Positions 46,969 through 54,728 of a stretch of 64,000 bases of DNA are shown piece by piece (positions within the stretch are counted from its first letter, which is position 1; every line of letters begins with the position of its first letter). The notes beneath the pieces are model-generated. The model was not told the origin of the DNA. It ran no database searches and saw nothing but the letters and a program-made list of their open reading frames with translations. Position numbers and translations under genes: made by a program. Origin of the DNA: Ureibacillus acetophenoni (GTDB taxonomy: Bacteria > Bacillota > Bacilli > Bacillales_A > Planococcaceae); contig NZ_OBQC01000007.1 in NCBI RefSeq assembly GCF_900220965.1, forward strand, positions 107,355-171,354, read 5' to 3'.

Positions 46969-47321
46969 GGGGACGTTACGGATTCGACAGGGATGGTTCA
47001 AGCTTGAGCTGCGCGTCGGAGGTCTCGGCTCCGTCATCAACGGAAGTTATATAATAACTGGCAAACAACAAAATTTAGCTTTCGCAGCGTAAGCTCGTAA
47101 GCGCTCTGCCTCTCTATCGCCCATGTAGAGAACGTGGGGCTTAAACTTAGTGGGATACGGTCGGTGGTGCCGCTTGAGTCACCGGCAAGAGATTTCCAAG
47201 CTAGTGCACAGGACGCCTGTTTGTCGGCATAATGTTGCACGAATTGCAAATAGGCAAACTACACGCGTAGACGTTTGAGTATTGGAGTTTCTGGACGCGG
47301 GTTCGACTCCCGCCGTCTCCA
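46969..47321 (+). ncRNA. ssrA: transfer-messenger RNA (tmRNA)
   Basis: 353 nt. The 5' end GGGGACGTTACGGATTCGAC pairs with the 3' end, which has a T-loop (GGTTCGACTCCCGCC) and ends CGTCTCCA, forming the tRNA-Ala-like domain. The resume codon GGC is at 47060-47062, and the encoded tag reads (A)GKQQNLAFAA before TAA at 47090-47092; the AFAA end resembles the proteolysis signal of other bacilli. Its 3' end is the likely integration point of the accessory region that follows. Confidence 0.96.
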
Positions 47322-47390
47322 TATGTGAGTGACAACAGCTTAGTTTATTTAATATACTAAGCTGTTTTTGTTTATTATCGAATTTCCTAA
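47318..47390 (+). repeat. direct repeat at ssrA 3' end (left copy, att-like)
   Basis: From the last bases of tmRNA (TCCATATGT) through the terminator to AATTTCCTAA, this 73-bp stretch aligns with 61377-61448 with a single 1-base gap and about 80 percent identity. The two copies have the same orientation and bracket about 14 kb of accessory genes. Confidence 0.7.
47334..47372 (+). terminator. ssrA terminator
   Basis: AACAGCTTAGT pairs with ACTAAGCTGTT around an A/T-rich loop, followed by T5GT3. Confidence 0.85.
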
Positions 47391-47406
47391 GTGAGGGGTA
47401 ATAAAA

Positions 47407-47580
47407 TTGAAAAAAATCACTAAAAATTCTATTGAATATAAACGAGTTGAAAAAAATTTAACTTTAGAGAATTTCAGTATAGATCCTATTATTGCTAATA
47501 AGGCTATTGAAGTGGTTAATTCTGGCCAACCGATTACGCCAAAATTAATTAGAGATGTGTTGAATAATGGGAAAATATAA
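47407..47580 (+). CDS. VbhA-like antitoxin of the Fic protein
   Basis: 57 aa, start TTG 47407 preceded by GTGAGGGG. It has the layout of the small helical VbhA antitoxins: a central TLENFSIDPIIANKA segment and a terminal GQPITPKLIRDVL helix. The inhibitory Glu of the (S/T)xxxE(G/N) motif is present with following Asn, but the Ser/Thr position is Asn (NLTLEN). It overlaps the Fic gene by 14 bases, so it is made first and coupled, as in class I Fic modules. Confidence 0.75.
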   Translation: MKKITKNSIEYKRVEKNLTLENFSIDPIIANKAIEVVNSGQPITPKLIRDVLNNGKI

Positions 47581-48148
47581 TTTTGATGATAAAGATGAAT
47601 TCTTATTGTCTCAATGTGTTCAAAAGGTCGAAAATCTAGATGAACTTGCAAAAATTGAGCAGTATGCCTTTTTCATTCGTTCATTTCAATTGGAGCAAGG
47701 ACTATATAAAGTGCAGGGGTTCACTTTTAATGATCTGATTAAACTACACCATCACTTATTTCAAGATGTATATCAATTTGCAGGCAAAATACGAAATGTC
47801 CAATTAACAAAAGGTGATACAAGATTCTGTCAGTTCCAATTCATAGAATCAATGGCTAATGAAATTTTCCATCAGATAGAAAATGAATCGGATTGGATGA
47901 CAACTCAAGTAGCAGCAAAACAATTAGCGTATTACAAAGCGGAATTAAACATGCTTCATCCATTTCGAGAGGGAAATGGTCGTACCATTCGGATATTCAT
48001 ACAAAACTGGGCTCAAACAAAAGGATACAATTGGCATTACAACGAGCTACAAAAAGAAGAATATTTACAAGCAATGATTGAATCAAAATATAATACTTCA
48101 AATCTTGAAGAAGTTATCTACAATACACTAGAAAAATTGAATGAGTAA
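47567..48148 (+). CDS. fic: Fic-family AMP-transferase (toxin)
   Basis: 193 aa. The Fic core carries an intact active-site motif HPFREGNGRTIR at about residues 131-142, with the catalytic His, the metal-binding Glu and the anion-binding GNGR. The flap segment KGDTRFCQFQFIE precedes it. Fic proteins transfer AMP (or other nucleotide moieties) to hydroxyl groups of target proteins; short bacterial ones with a VbhA partner commonly modify type II topoisomerases. The preceding gene is the candidate antitoxin. A terminator follows. Confidence 0.92.
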   Translation: MGKYNFDDKDEFLLSQCVQKVENLDELAKIEQYAFFIRSFQLEQGLYKVQGFTFNDLIKLHHHLFQDVYQFAGKIRNVQLTKGDTRFCQFQFIESMANEIFHQIENESDWMTTQVAAKQLAYYKAELNMLHPFREGNGRTIRIFIQNWAQTKGYNWHYNELQKEEYLQAMIESKYNTSNLEEVIYNTLEKLNE

Positions 48149-48152
48149 CAGA

Positions 48153-48188
48153 GGATATTGTACTGTTGAATGTGCAATATCCTTTTTT
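48153..48188 (+). terminator. fic terminator
   Basis: GGATATTGTAC pairs with GTGCAATATCC-type sequence around GTTGAAT, followed by T6. Confidence 0.85.
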
Positions 48189-48349
48189 GATTTCGATTTA
48201 ATGATATAACCTACCTACAACATTTGGAACAATCTGATAAGAGGTTGTTCCTTTTTCCACTTATACTCTAGAATACAGACGGTCATAAAAAAATTTCAAA
48301 CCGAATGAAGGGTAGCTTCGTCTAAGATATATGAGGGGGTGACAACTAG

Positions 48350-48901
48350 ATGAATGAACTAAACCAATTGGCGGTTACAGATGAAATGATGCTGGATGAG
48401 CGTGAGCAGATCATTGATCAATTAATGCGTGAATACAGCGATGATATCCTGCATCTTGTATATACATATGTAAAAAACCGAACCATAGCAGAAGATTTAA
48501 CTCAAGAGATATTTATAAAGTGTTATGAAAAATTAAATCAATTTAATCAGCAGTCAACAATAAAAACTTGGGCTTATCGCATTGCGAGTAATCATTGCAA
48601 AGACTATTTAAGAAGCTGGCATTATCGCAAAATAACGCTTAGCAATAAAGTATTTGACCATCTCCCTTCTAAGTCAAAACAGGTGGAAGAAGAGGTTATC
48701 AAGCATAGTGAAGAAAATAGCTTAACGAATGCCGTTATGAATTTACCTCTAAAGTACAGAGAAGTCGTATTTCTACATTATTATGAAGAACTGTCTTTAA
48801 AAGAGATAAGCAAGATTACTTCAGTCAATATAAATACATTAAAAACGAGATTAAAGCGTGCGAAGGAATTAATAAAAGACAAGATGATAGAGGAGGTTTA
48901 G
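48350..48901 (+). CDS. ECF-type RNA polymerase sigma factor
   Basis: 183 aa with region 2 (YVKNRTIAEDLTQEIFIKCYEKL, then TIKTWAYRIASNHCKDYLRSW) and region 4 (LPLKYREVVFLHYYEELSLKEI, then NINTLKTRLKRAKELI). No anti-sigma factor with a zinc motif is adjacent. The next two genes encode a PadR-like regulator and a FtsW-like membrane protein, all in one operon with 3-base spacing or overlap. The sigma factor probably drives a small envelope-related regulon including this operon. GAGGGGGTGA precedes the ATG. Confidence 0.92.
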   Translation: MNELNQLAVTDEMMLDEREQIIDQLMREYSDDILHLVYTYVKNRTIAEDLTQEIFIKCYEKLNQFNQQSTIKTWAYRIASNHCKDYLRSWHYRKITLSNKVFDHLPSKSKQVEEEVIKHSEENSLTNAVMNLPLKYREVVFLHYYEELSLKEISKITSVNINTLKTRLKRAKELIKDKMIEEV

Positions 48902-48904
48902 GAG

Positions 48905-49327
48905 ATGAATGATCCATTTAAGAACCTGAAGAGTTCGATGGAAAAATCAATATTTAAGGATTTTTCTTTTTCTAATGAAAGAAAAAATGCCGTGCGTGAA
49001 GCCATTCGTACGAATCAGCAATCACAATTTCATACAGAAACTATTATAGCTATATTAGAATCTGTTCAGCATGAATCAAGGGATGGCTACAATATTTCCA
49101 TCCAACTTTTTCAAAAAAATGAACGTACTTTCCAAAAAAATGAAGGGCAGCTTTATACACTGCTACATCTATTAGAAAATAAAGAAATGCTTACTTCAAA
49201 TTGGATAAATAACAAGAAATATTATTCTTTAAACTCAAAAGGTAAAAGATACTTAGCTACTTATAAACAAGATATTACTAAACAAGGATTATCCCTTAAT
49301 CCCTTCATAACGGAGGCATCTTTATGA
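48905..49327 (+). CDS. PadR-like regulator with N-terminal extension
   Basis: 140 aa. Residues 45-125 form a PadR-type winged helix (ETIIAILESVQHESRDGYNI, then EGQLYTLLHLLENKEMLTS and KKYYSLNSKGKRYL). The first 40 residues (FKNLKSSMEKSIFKDFSFSNERKNAV) are an extra helical segment not normal for PadR, resembling the cytoplasmic start of small anti-sigma proteins. It lies between the sigma factor and the membrane protein (4-bp overlap with the latter), so it could regulate the operon or hold the sigma factor. Confidence 0.8.
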   Translation: MNDPFKNLKSSMEKSIFKDFSFSNERKNAVREAIRTNQQSQFHTETIIAILESVQHESRDGYNISIQLFQKNERTFQKNEGQLYTLLHLLENKEMLTSNWINNKKYYSLNSKGKRYLATYKQDITKQGLSLNPFITEASL

Positions 49328-50658
49328 GTTCTCCAAAATTTGAGGAATTTTTAAGTAAAGTCACTTCCAAAGTCAAATCTACGGAGGCCCACAACAAGAT
49401 AAAAAAAGAGCTTACTTATCATCTGCAAAGTTTAAGTCAATCTTACAAGAAAAGAGGATTTTCTGAAGAAGATTCAGATGAAAAGGCCATTCAAGAAATG
49501 GGAAATCCATTTATTATTGGAGAGAAATTAAATCACCTTCATAAGCCAAAAATGGATTGGATTCTAATTGTTATATTTGTGATTTTTGCTAGTATCAGTT
49601 TTCTCCCGTTAGTTGGTGGAATTCCTGAGATTTCATCGTCAATCACCACTATTATGGGGAGACAAGCTATCTGGTACATCTTAGCTGCTCTTGTGATGAT
49701 TGGTTTTCTTTTCTTTAATTATCAAAAATCAAAGAATTGGTGGATGCACTTTTATGCGATCGGCTTGTTCATTCACTTATATCTCTATTTATTTGGATTA
49801 ACGATCAACGGAGCAAAAAGATGGATTTCACTTCCAGGGCTAACGGTCGATGGCACTATATTGAGTTTATTTTTCTTTTTCCTGGCCTGGGCCGGTATTT
49901 TTAACATAATAAATGAGTTTCGCAGTTGGAAAAAACAAGGATTTCTTCTTGTTATGTTTTGGATTCCCATCTTCCTCTACTTGATAGTGCCAAACTTTAT
50001 GGTTGGGGTCATTTACTTTTTCTGTTTACTAGGAATGTTTACATTTGCACGTGTTCATAAGAAATTAGCTATCAACCTAGTCGTATCAAATCTAGTGGCT
50101 GGTATCATCTTCATCATTATGATTATTACTACGACCTCACATCAAAGTTATTTTCTTACTAGATTATCTACTTTTATAAACCCAAATGCCGATCCAAATG
50201 GAGCCGGATATATGTATATGGTCGTTAGGAATGTCCTTGCAGAAGCTGGATGGTTCGGTAACGGACTTAATAATGATGTGAAACTTCAATTGTTGCCAGA
50301 ATCACATACAGATTTTGCTTTCCCCTTCCTCGTCTATTCACTTGGCTGGACATTCGGAATCGGTCTTTGTTTGGTTCTGCTGATTTTTATATTAAGAATC
50401 TCAAAAAATGCATTTAAAACAAAAGATCTTTATGGGAGATTAATCGTAATCGGTGGTGCTGTATTATTTGCCGTACCTACTACTTGGAATATATTGATGG
50501 CCTTTGGAATCGTGCCCATCATGGAAGTTTCCCTGCCGTTTATTAGTTATGGAGGAAGTGCAATCCTCTTTTACGCTGCTGTTTTAGGGTTCATTTTAAA
50601 TGTTTATCGAAGAAAGGATATTGTAGAACCCACGATAGCAGATGATATAAACATTTAA
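49324..50658 (+). CDS. FtsW/RodA/SpoVE-like protein with N-terminal HAAS/permease-prefix domain
   Basis: 444 aa. Residues 1-70 are a helical cytosolic domain (FEEFLSKVTSKVKSTEAHNKIKKE, then KRGFSEEDSDEKAIQEMGNP) of the permease-prefix/HAAS type, which commonly pairs with PadR regulators. About ten membrane helices of the SEDS family follow: GAKRWISLPG, the large loop with WFGNGLN, and the C-terminal LPFISYGGSA signature. SEDS proteins polymerise peptidoglycan glycan strands. The fusion suggests a stress-responsive wall polymerase controlled through its prefix domain; this is inference. Confidence 0.88.
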   Translation: MSSPKFEEFLSKVTSKVKSTEAHNKIKKELTYHLQSLSQSYKKRGFSEEDSDEKAIQEMGNPFIIGEKLNHLHKPKMDWILIVIFVIFASISFLPLVGGIPEISSSITTIMGRQAIWYILAALVMIGFLFFNYQKSKNWWMHFYAIGLFIHLYLYLFGLTINGAKRWISLPGLTVDGTILSLFFFFLAWAGIFNIINEFRSWKKQGFLLVMFWIPIFLYLIVPNFMVGVIYFFCLLGMFTFARVHKKLAINLVVSNLVAGIIFIIMIITTTSHQSYFLTRLSTFINPNADPNGAGYMYMVVRNVLAEAGWFGNGLNNDVKLQLLPESHTDFAFPFLVYSLGWTFGIGLCLVLLIFILRISKNAFKTKDLYGRLIVIGGAVLFAVPTTWNILMAFGIVPIMEVSLPFISYGGSAILFYAAVLGFILNVYRRKDIVEPTIADDINI

Positions 50659-50686
50659 AGTCAAAAATCTGAATGATGATAAAAAG

Positions 50687-50720
50687 GGCGACAGCTAAAT
50701 AATAGTTGTCGCCATTTTCA
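50687..50720. terminator. terminator between FtsW-like and YlxY-like genes
   Basis: GGCGACA pairs with TGTCGCC with further ACT/AGT pairing, followed by ATTTTC; a preceding A5 run gives weaker function on the other strand. Confidence 0.7.
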
Positions 50721-50812
50721 TAATCTCGAAGTACCGGTAATTTGATGAAATAGTTGGTTTTAACAATGAGTCTATTTACTATTCTATTAGGCGTGGCAGT
50801 TACAACCTCGCC

Positions 50813-51748
50813 TTAATTAATGCGCTTTTCACTCATAAGTTCACTAACGGTGCCAAGTTTAAGACCTTTGTCTTGAATACCCATTATCATGGTCTCTATC
50901 CCTTCAGCAGTAGGCTTCGTAGGATGCATAAGAACCATTGAGCCATTTTCTACCTCCGATACAACCCTTCTAACCATTCCCGATGTTTCAGGCTTTCTCC
51001 AATCGACCGTATCGACTGTCCATAGAATGGTTTTCATATCAAGTCGGGCAGCGACCTGAATCGTTACCTTATTAAAACTTCCACTTGGTGGGGCAAACCA
51101 CCTTGGCTTTATACCAAGGGTTTCATAAATGATATCATTCGTTTTTTGCAACTCTTCCAACGTTTCGGCCTCGGAGCGCTGTTGCAGATCGGGGTGGCTA
51201 TAAGCATGGTTGCCAATTTCATGTTCCGCGTCCTTAATTGTCTTGGCTAGATCAGGGTTCTTTTTAACCCAACTTCCATCAAAGAAAAATGTCGCCTTGA
51301 TTTGATGATCATTTAAGACTTTGAGGATTTCTGGGATATATTCATTTCCCCAGGCAACATTGATTAAAAAAGCCACCATTGGTTTCTGCGGATTCCCCCT
51401 ATAAATCGGTTCGGGAGCTAAATCTTCCAAATGGACATTTGGCGGGATTTCCTTATAGACAACCTTGCTTTTATCAAATTTACCGCTTTTCTTCATATTT
51501 TTATAACTAGCTTTGATATCTACACCTAACCCGTTGTACCCAGGCATTGCCTTCCATACTCTATCGACTTTTGCATCAATCGGGTCAATTTTAAATTGTT
51601 CATGGTAGGCTTCAATTTTTTTGTAAAGTTCATCTTTATTAACCTCCGAGGAAGTTGTGGTGATATCTCTAACATTAGACTCCGTAGATATAGCTTTATG
51701 CGGGGGTATAGAGAACCCAAACGTCAATACTAATATAAGTGAAAGCAA
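50813..51748 (-). CDS. YlxY-like polysaccharide deacetylase family protein
   Basis: 311 aa from TTG 51748. A hydrophobic signal segment (LSLILVLTFGFSIPP) is followed by an AIPGYNGL-type spacer and a NodB domain from about residue 125. The first NodB motif (TFDDG) is replaced by LINVAWGNEY, while the H-x3-H zinc motif (GNHAYSHP) and the RWFAPPSGSF motif remain. B. subtilis YlxY has the same replacement, so activity is doubtful. The TTG has no ribosome binding site. An ATT at 51775 has GAGGGA upstream and would add RQYLGR, a typical basic signal start. Probably exported and sporulation linked. Confidence 0.85.
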   Translation of the reverse strand: MLSLILVLTFGFSIPPHKAISTESNVRDITTTSSEVNKDELYKKIEAYHEQFKIDPIDAKVDRVWKAMPGYNGLGVDIKASYKNMKKSGKFDKSKVVYKEIPPNVHLEDLAPEPIYRGNPQKPMVAFLINVAWGNEYIPEILKVLNDHQIKATFFFDGSWVKKNPDLAKTIKDAEHEIGNHAYSHPDLQQRSEAETLEELQKTNDIIYETLGIKPRWFAPPSGSFNKVTIQVAARLDMKTILWTVDTVDWRKPETSGMVRRVVSEVENGSMVLMHPTKPTAEGIETMIMGIQDKGLKLGTVSELMSEKRIN

Positions 51749-51892
51749 TGAAAGACGCCCTAGATATTGTCTAATTTGAAATCCCTCATTTTATGTTTGA
51801 TGATTGTAGGGTTCCCTTTGGCCCGTGAGACTATGCTACATTACTAAAGGATAAATTGTTCAAAGTATTATCCATTTAGTTGTAAATTAAAA

Positions 51893-51937
51893 AGACCCAC
51901 CTACGTCCGCATTTAAAGAGACGTGGTGAGTTTTTTT
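51893..51937 (-). terminator. terminator of the unknown gene at 52006
   Basis: CACC(T)ACGTC pairs with GACGTGGTG with one bulge; A and T runs on both sides allow leftward termination of the 52006 gene. Confidence 0.6.
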
Positions 51938-52005
51938 AGAGTTATTATATCAATATGGAATAGAGCGTTAGACGTTTCTCGAGATAATGTTTTATTTTTT
52001 ACTTA

Positions 52006-52740
52006 TTATAGTTTGAGTTGCAACTCAGGCAATCTTCCACGACTGAACTCTTTTACTAGGCCAACAACAAATAATTGCTGTATAAAATTCAGTAGTTCCT
52101 CATCACTACTTTTCTTTATCTCAACTTCGGGTAAAATGATAAAATCCCCAGATACTTTTAGTCCAAATGTGTCTTCTAGTAAATCCAGAATTCTCGGCTT
52201 TAATTCTTTTTTGACTCCGAGTAGTTTGTATTCTGGTAATAGCTTTGCATACTTTGCATTCAAGAATTTATGAAAACCATATTGAGTTAGCATTTCATAA
52301 TTTTTAGCTGATCTTTGTTTTTTCAGTTCAAAGATTAGGAATCGGGAAAATGCATCTTCATAAACAGAAGCAGGTTCACCACGGTTTCCCCAATTGGTTA
52401 GTAGCAATCTACCTTCACGTAATAAATTTCCATTTTGCAATAATTTATATGGCAAGCCGCTCCCGACAATTAAACTGTCATTATTATTAAGTTCCAACCA
52501 GTTCTCATCAAAATAGATTTCGATAGACAGAGGAAGAGTCATAGATTGTGATGGCAATAAGGACATAATCTTATAAAAATAGGTGTCAACTAATGTTTGA
52601 TTGATTAATAAATCATTAGATAAGACTTTACTATGGTCTGAATGCTTATTTGTCCCATGTTTAACGACAAATGTATTTGGGTTCTTTTCCCTAAAATTCA
52701 TATGATCAGCATATCCAGCACGTTCTTGAAACCAACTCAT
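52006..52740 (-). CDS. uncharacterised protein, 244 aa
   Basis: I do not recognise the family. The start is ATG 52740 (MSWFQERAGYADH), preceded by AAAGGAG; the open frame continues to 52785 without support. It is soluble, with no signal peptide or helix long enough for the membrane. The N-terminal half holds KHGTNKHSDHSKV and a beta-rich IEIYFDENWLEL segment; the C-terminal half is helical and basic with an ILDLLEDTFGLKVSG stretch. Monocistronic and divergent from the GIY-YIG gene. Context of an accessory region is the only hint. Confidence 0.7.
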   Translation of the reverse strand: MSWFQERAGYADHMNFREKNPNTFVVKHGTNKHSDHSKVLSNDLLINQTLVDTYFYKIMSLLPSQSMTLPLSIEIYFDENWLELNNNDSLIVGSGLPYKLLQNGNLLREGRLLLTNWGNRGEPASVYEDAFSRFLIFELKKQRSAKNYEMLTQYGFHKFLNAKYAKLLPEYKLLGVKKELKPRILDLLEDTFGLKVSGDFIILPEVEIKKSSDEELLNFIQQLFVVGLVKEFSRGRLPELQLKL

Positions 52741-52884
52741 GGAAACACTCCTTTCAAACCAATTACCGAGAACCAAATTATTCATTATTTATTAACTTAA
52801 TTCTATAACAATTGTAGAGCTGAGTAAATATTTGGTAATATAATAGATAAAACGTGAGCATTGAAAGGATAATGGGAGTGATAC

Positions 52885-53634
52885 ATGATGGAAATTGCTA
52901 AAACTCATCTTATTCAAATTGATTGGGATGGACCTTATAAATTAAGTGAATTACATACTTTAGAGAACGAAGAAATAGATTATGGAATTTATCAAATTTA
53001 TGGAAAACACCAGATCTATGGAAGTGATGTACTTTTATACATTGGAAAAGCTGATCAGCAAACTGTAGGTAGAAGAATATCACAAGAGGGATGGGAGTAT
53101 GTAAATGACACTAATAATATAAAAGTGTATATTGGAAGATTACATGGCCCACAAACACCAACTAATGATGAATGGTCTAGAGAAATCAATTTGGCTGAAA
53201 GTCTATTAATTTATGTACATAAACCAGCTTATAATGCGAAAAGCATTGCATCAGTTCCTGATTTTGAGCTTCAAAACATACATATTCTGAATTGGGGCAA
53301 TTATCGAGATATTTTACCAGAAGTTTCAGGGTTAAGATGGACTAGTAAGTTAGAAGATTTAGATTACGAAGTATACAAATTCAATGGGTATGAGGAAATG
53401 AGAAAGCCGGTTAAAGGATATGAAGGGTACTATGAAATATCAGAATCAGGTAGGATTTTCTCGGTGAAAAGTCAACGATTCATGGCAAGATGTGGCGATG
53501 AATATGGATTCCATATTGTGAAATTAACTAAAAATGGAGTTTCAAAGAATTATAATGTATATGAATTATGGAAAAGGGAATTTCCTAATTTATCAGAATC
53601 AATATTTAAGGGAGCAAAGGAACGGATATATTAA
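52885..53634 (+). CDS. GIY-YIG nuclease-like protein with C-terminal NUMOD4 domain
   Basis: 249 aa. Residues 30-115 look like a GIY-YIG domain: IDYGIYQIYGKH (the GIY strand), LLYIGKAD (the YIG-like strand) and a SREINLAESLLIYVH segment with the Glu expected on the last helix. Residues 172-230 form a NUMOD4 module (KPVKGYEGYYEISESGRIFSVKS), a DNA-binding add-on of homing and HNH endonucleases. The combination suggests a sequence-specific DNA nickase or nuclease, mobile or defence related. ATG 52885 or 52888 may be used, both after GGGAG. Confidence 0.75.
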   Translation: MMEIAKTHLIQIDWDGPYKLSELHTLENEEIDYGIYQIYGKHQIYGSDVLLYIGKADQQTVGRRISQEGWEYVNDTNNIKVYIGRLHGPQTPTNDEWSREINLAESLLIYVHKPAYNAKSIASVPDFELQNIHILNWGNYRDILPEVSGLRWTSKLEDLDYEVYKFNGYEEMRKPVKGYEGYYEISESGRIFSVKSQRFMARCGDEYGFHIVKLTKNGVSKNYNVYELWKREFPNLSESIFKGAKERIY

Positions 53635-54133
53635 TTGAACAGATTTATAGTGTTTTTTCATTCTACTTAGGGTATTTGACAATTGATCCTGTAATTTATA
53701 TGGTATTTGCAATTATTACAAGTGTTTTAACTTTTGTTATTTCACAGTTAGTTAAGGTAAATTTATTTTAACCTTTAAGAGTGTAATAAACTGATGAAAA
53801 ATTAATAGAGATATAAACATTAAATTTTCTATTCCACATGCGGGTGTATTTCAATTTTTAGGAATACATCTGTTTTTATTTAAGGTTCATTACTTGTACT
53901 ATCGAAGTTAGTGAAAAGAATGTTTTAATATAGAGGAATAGGCTTTAAGGGGCGTTGTCCAAGATTTCGCACCATAATATAGTCAAAATTCCGCAAAAAC
54001 GACTTTATATTAGTATTAAAAACAATATTAAATAAATCCCTAGAACTAATAAATATTTGACCGAAGTGAGTTTTGTTTATTTAGAAGGATAAAGGTTTTA
54101 ATTAAAGAATAAGAATATTGGGAGGTGTGAATT
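53635..54133. other. gene-poor region with a short hydrophobic reading frame
   Basis: Overlapping the end of the nuclease gene, a frame at 53625-53771 encodes about 48 residues with two hydrophobic stretches (YMVFAIITSVLTFVI-like) but no ATG, GTG or TTG start. It is probably a remnant of a small membrane protein. The rest is AT-rich with no terminator or repeat that I can support. Confidence 0.35.
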
Positions 54134-54406
54134 GTGTATAAAAAAGGATGGGTTTTTTTAGGCATTGCTGGTTTCCTTGCTTTATGGTCTATTCTTCTTT
54201 TTGGAGAAGGATACGGATACTATAATTCAATATTGAATGACTTTCTATACGTTAGTTTTTTTGGTGAGATTGTAAAAGTAACAACAGTAGATGAGTTGAA
54301 TACCTATGCCTATTTATATATGGCATTAAGCCTTATTCCTGCAATTCTTGCTGTTTACCTTTATCGAAAGTTTTTGAAAATTGTACCAGCGAGAGAATTT
54401 AATTAA
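54134..54406 (+). CDS. small two-helix membrane protein, unknown function
   Basis: 90 aa from GTG 54134 with GGAGGTG eight bases upstream. Two membrane helices (VFLGIAGFLALWSILLFG and AYLYMALSLIPAILAVYLY) flank a loop of about 40 residues with Tyr/Phe-rich segments. No family recognised. It lies upstream of the riboswitch and is probably transcribed on its own. Confidence 0.65.
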   Translation: MYKKGWVFLGIAGFLALWSILLFGEGYGYYNSILNDFLYVSFFGEIVKVTTVDELNTYAYLYMALSLIPAILAVYLYRKFLKIVPAREFN

Positions 54407-54460
54407 CGGATGCTTTTACTGATAAGTCAAAGGTTAACGAAACTTTTTAATATAGTTATA

Positions 54461-54489
54461 TTGACCTAATATTATGTTAACTTTATAAT
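54461..54489 (+). promoter_or_regulatory. sigma-A promoter of the riboswitch-controlled cyclase gene
   Basis: TTGACC (54461-54466), 17-bp spacer, TATAAT (54484-54489). Transcription would start about 42 bases before the riboswitch core. Confidence 0.7.
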
Positions 54490-54537
54490 AATGTTGAAAG
54501 AATTTATATAAAACTCCAAAAATTAACACTATAAAGA

Positions 54538-54622
54538 ATAAGGCAAATTCATCGAAAGGTGAAGACGCAAAGCTATAGGGACTAAAGTTGTATGACTATG
54601 TAAGCCAGTTACCGATGTATGT
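54538..54622 (+). ncRNA. cyclic di-GMP-I (GEMM-I) riboswitch
   Basis: The GEMM-I core is readable: GGCAAA, a TTCATC-GAAA-GGTGAA stem with GNRA tetraloop, GACGCAAAGC, a second variable stem, and AAGCCAGTTACCGA with the tetraloop receptor. An intrinsic terminator hairpin follows at 54630-54668, before the start of the next gene. It therefore probably controls read-through into the diguanylate cyclase gene in response to the product of that enzyme. Confidence 0.9.
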
Positions 54623-54629
54623 TTAATAA

Positions 54630-54668
54630 AAGTAGACTAATTGGTATTCCATTAGTCTACTATTTTTA
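54630..54668 (+). terminator. riboswitch expression-platform terminator
   Basis: AGTAGACTAAT pairs with ATTAGTCTACT around TGGTATTCC, followed by an ATTTTTATTTTT tract. Confidence 0.85.
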
Positions 54669-54728
54669 TTTTTATAATAGAATTGTCCGAAAAAGAACGT
54701 AATTTATAAATAACGCGGGGAAATAATA

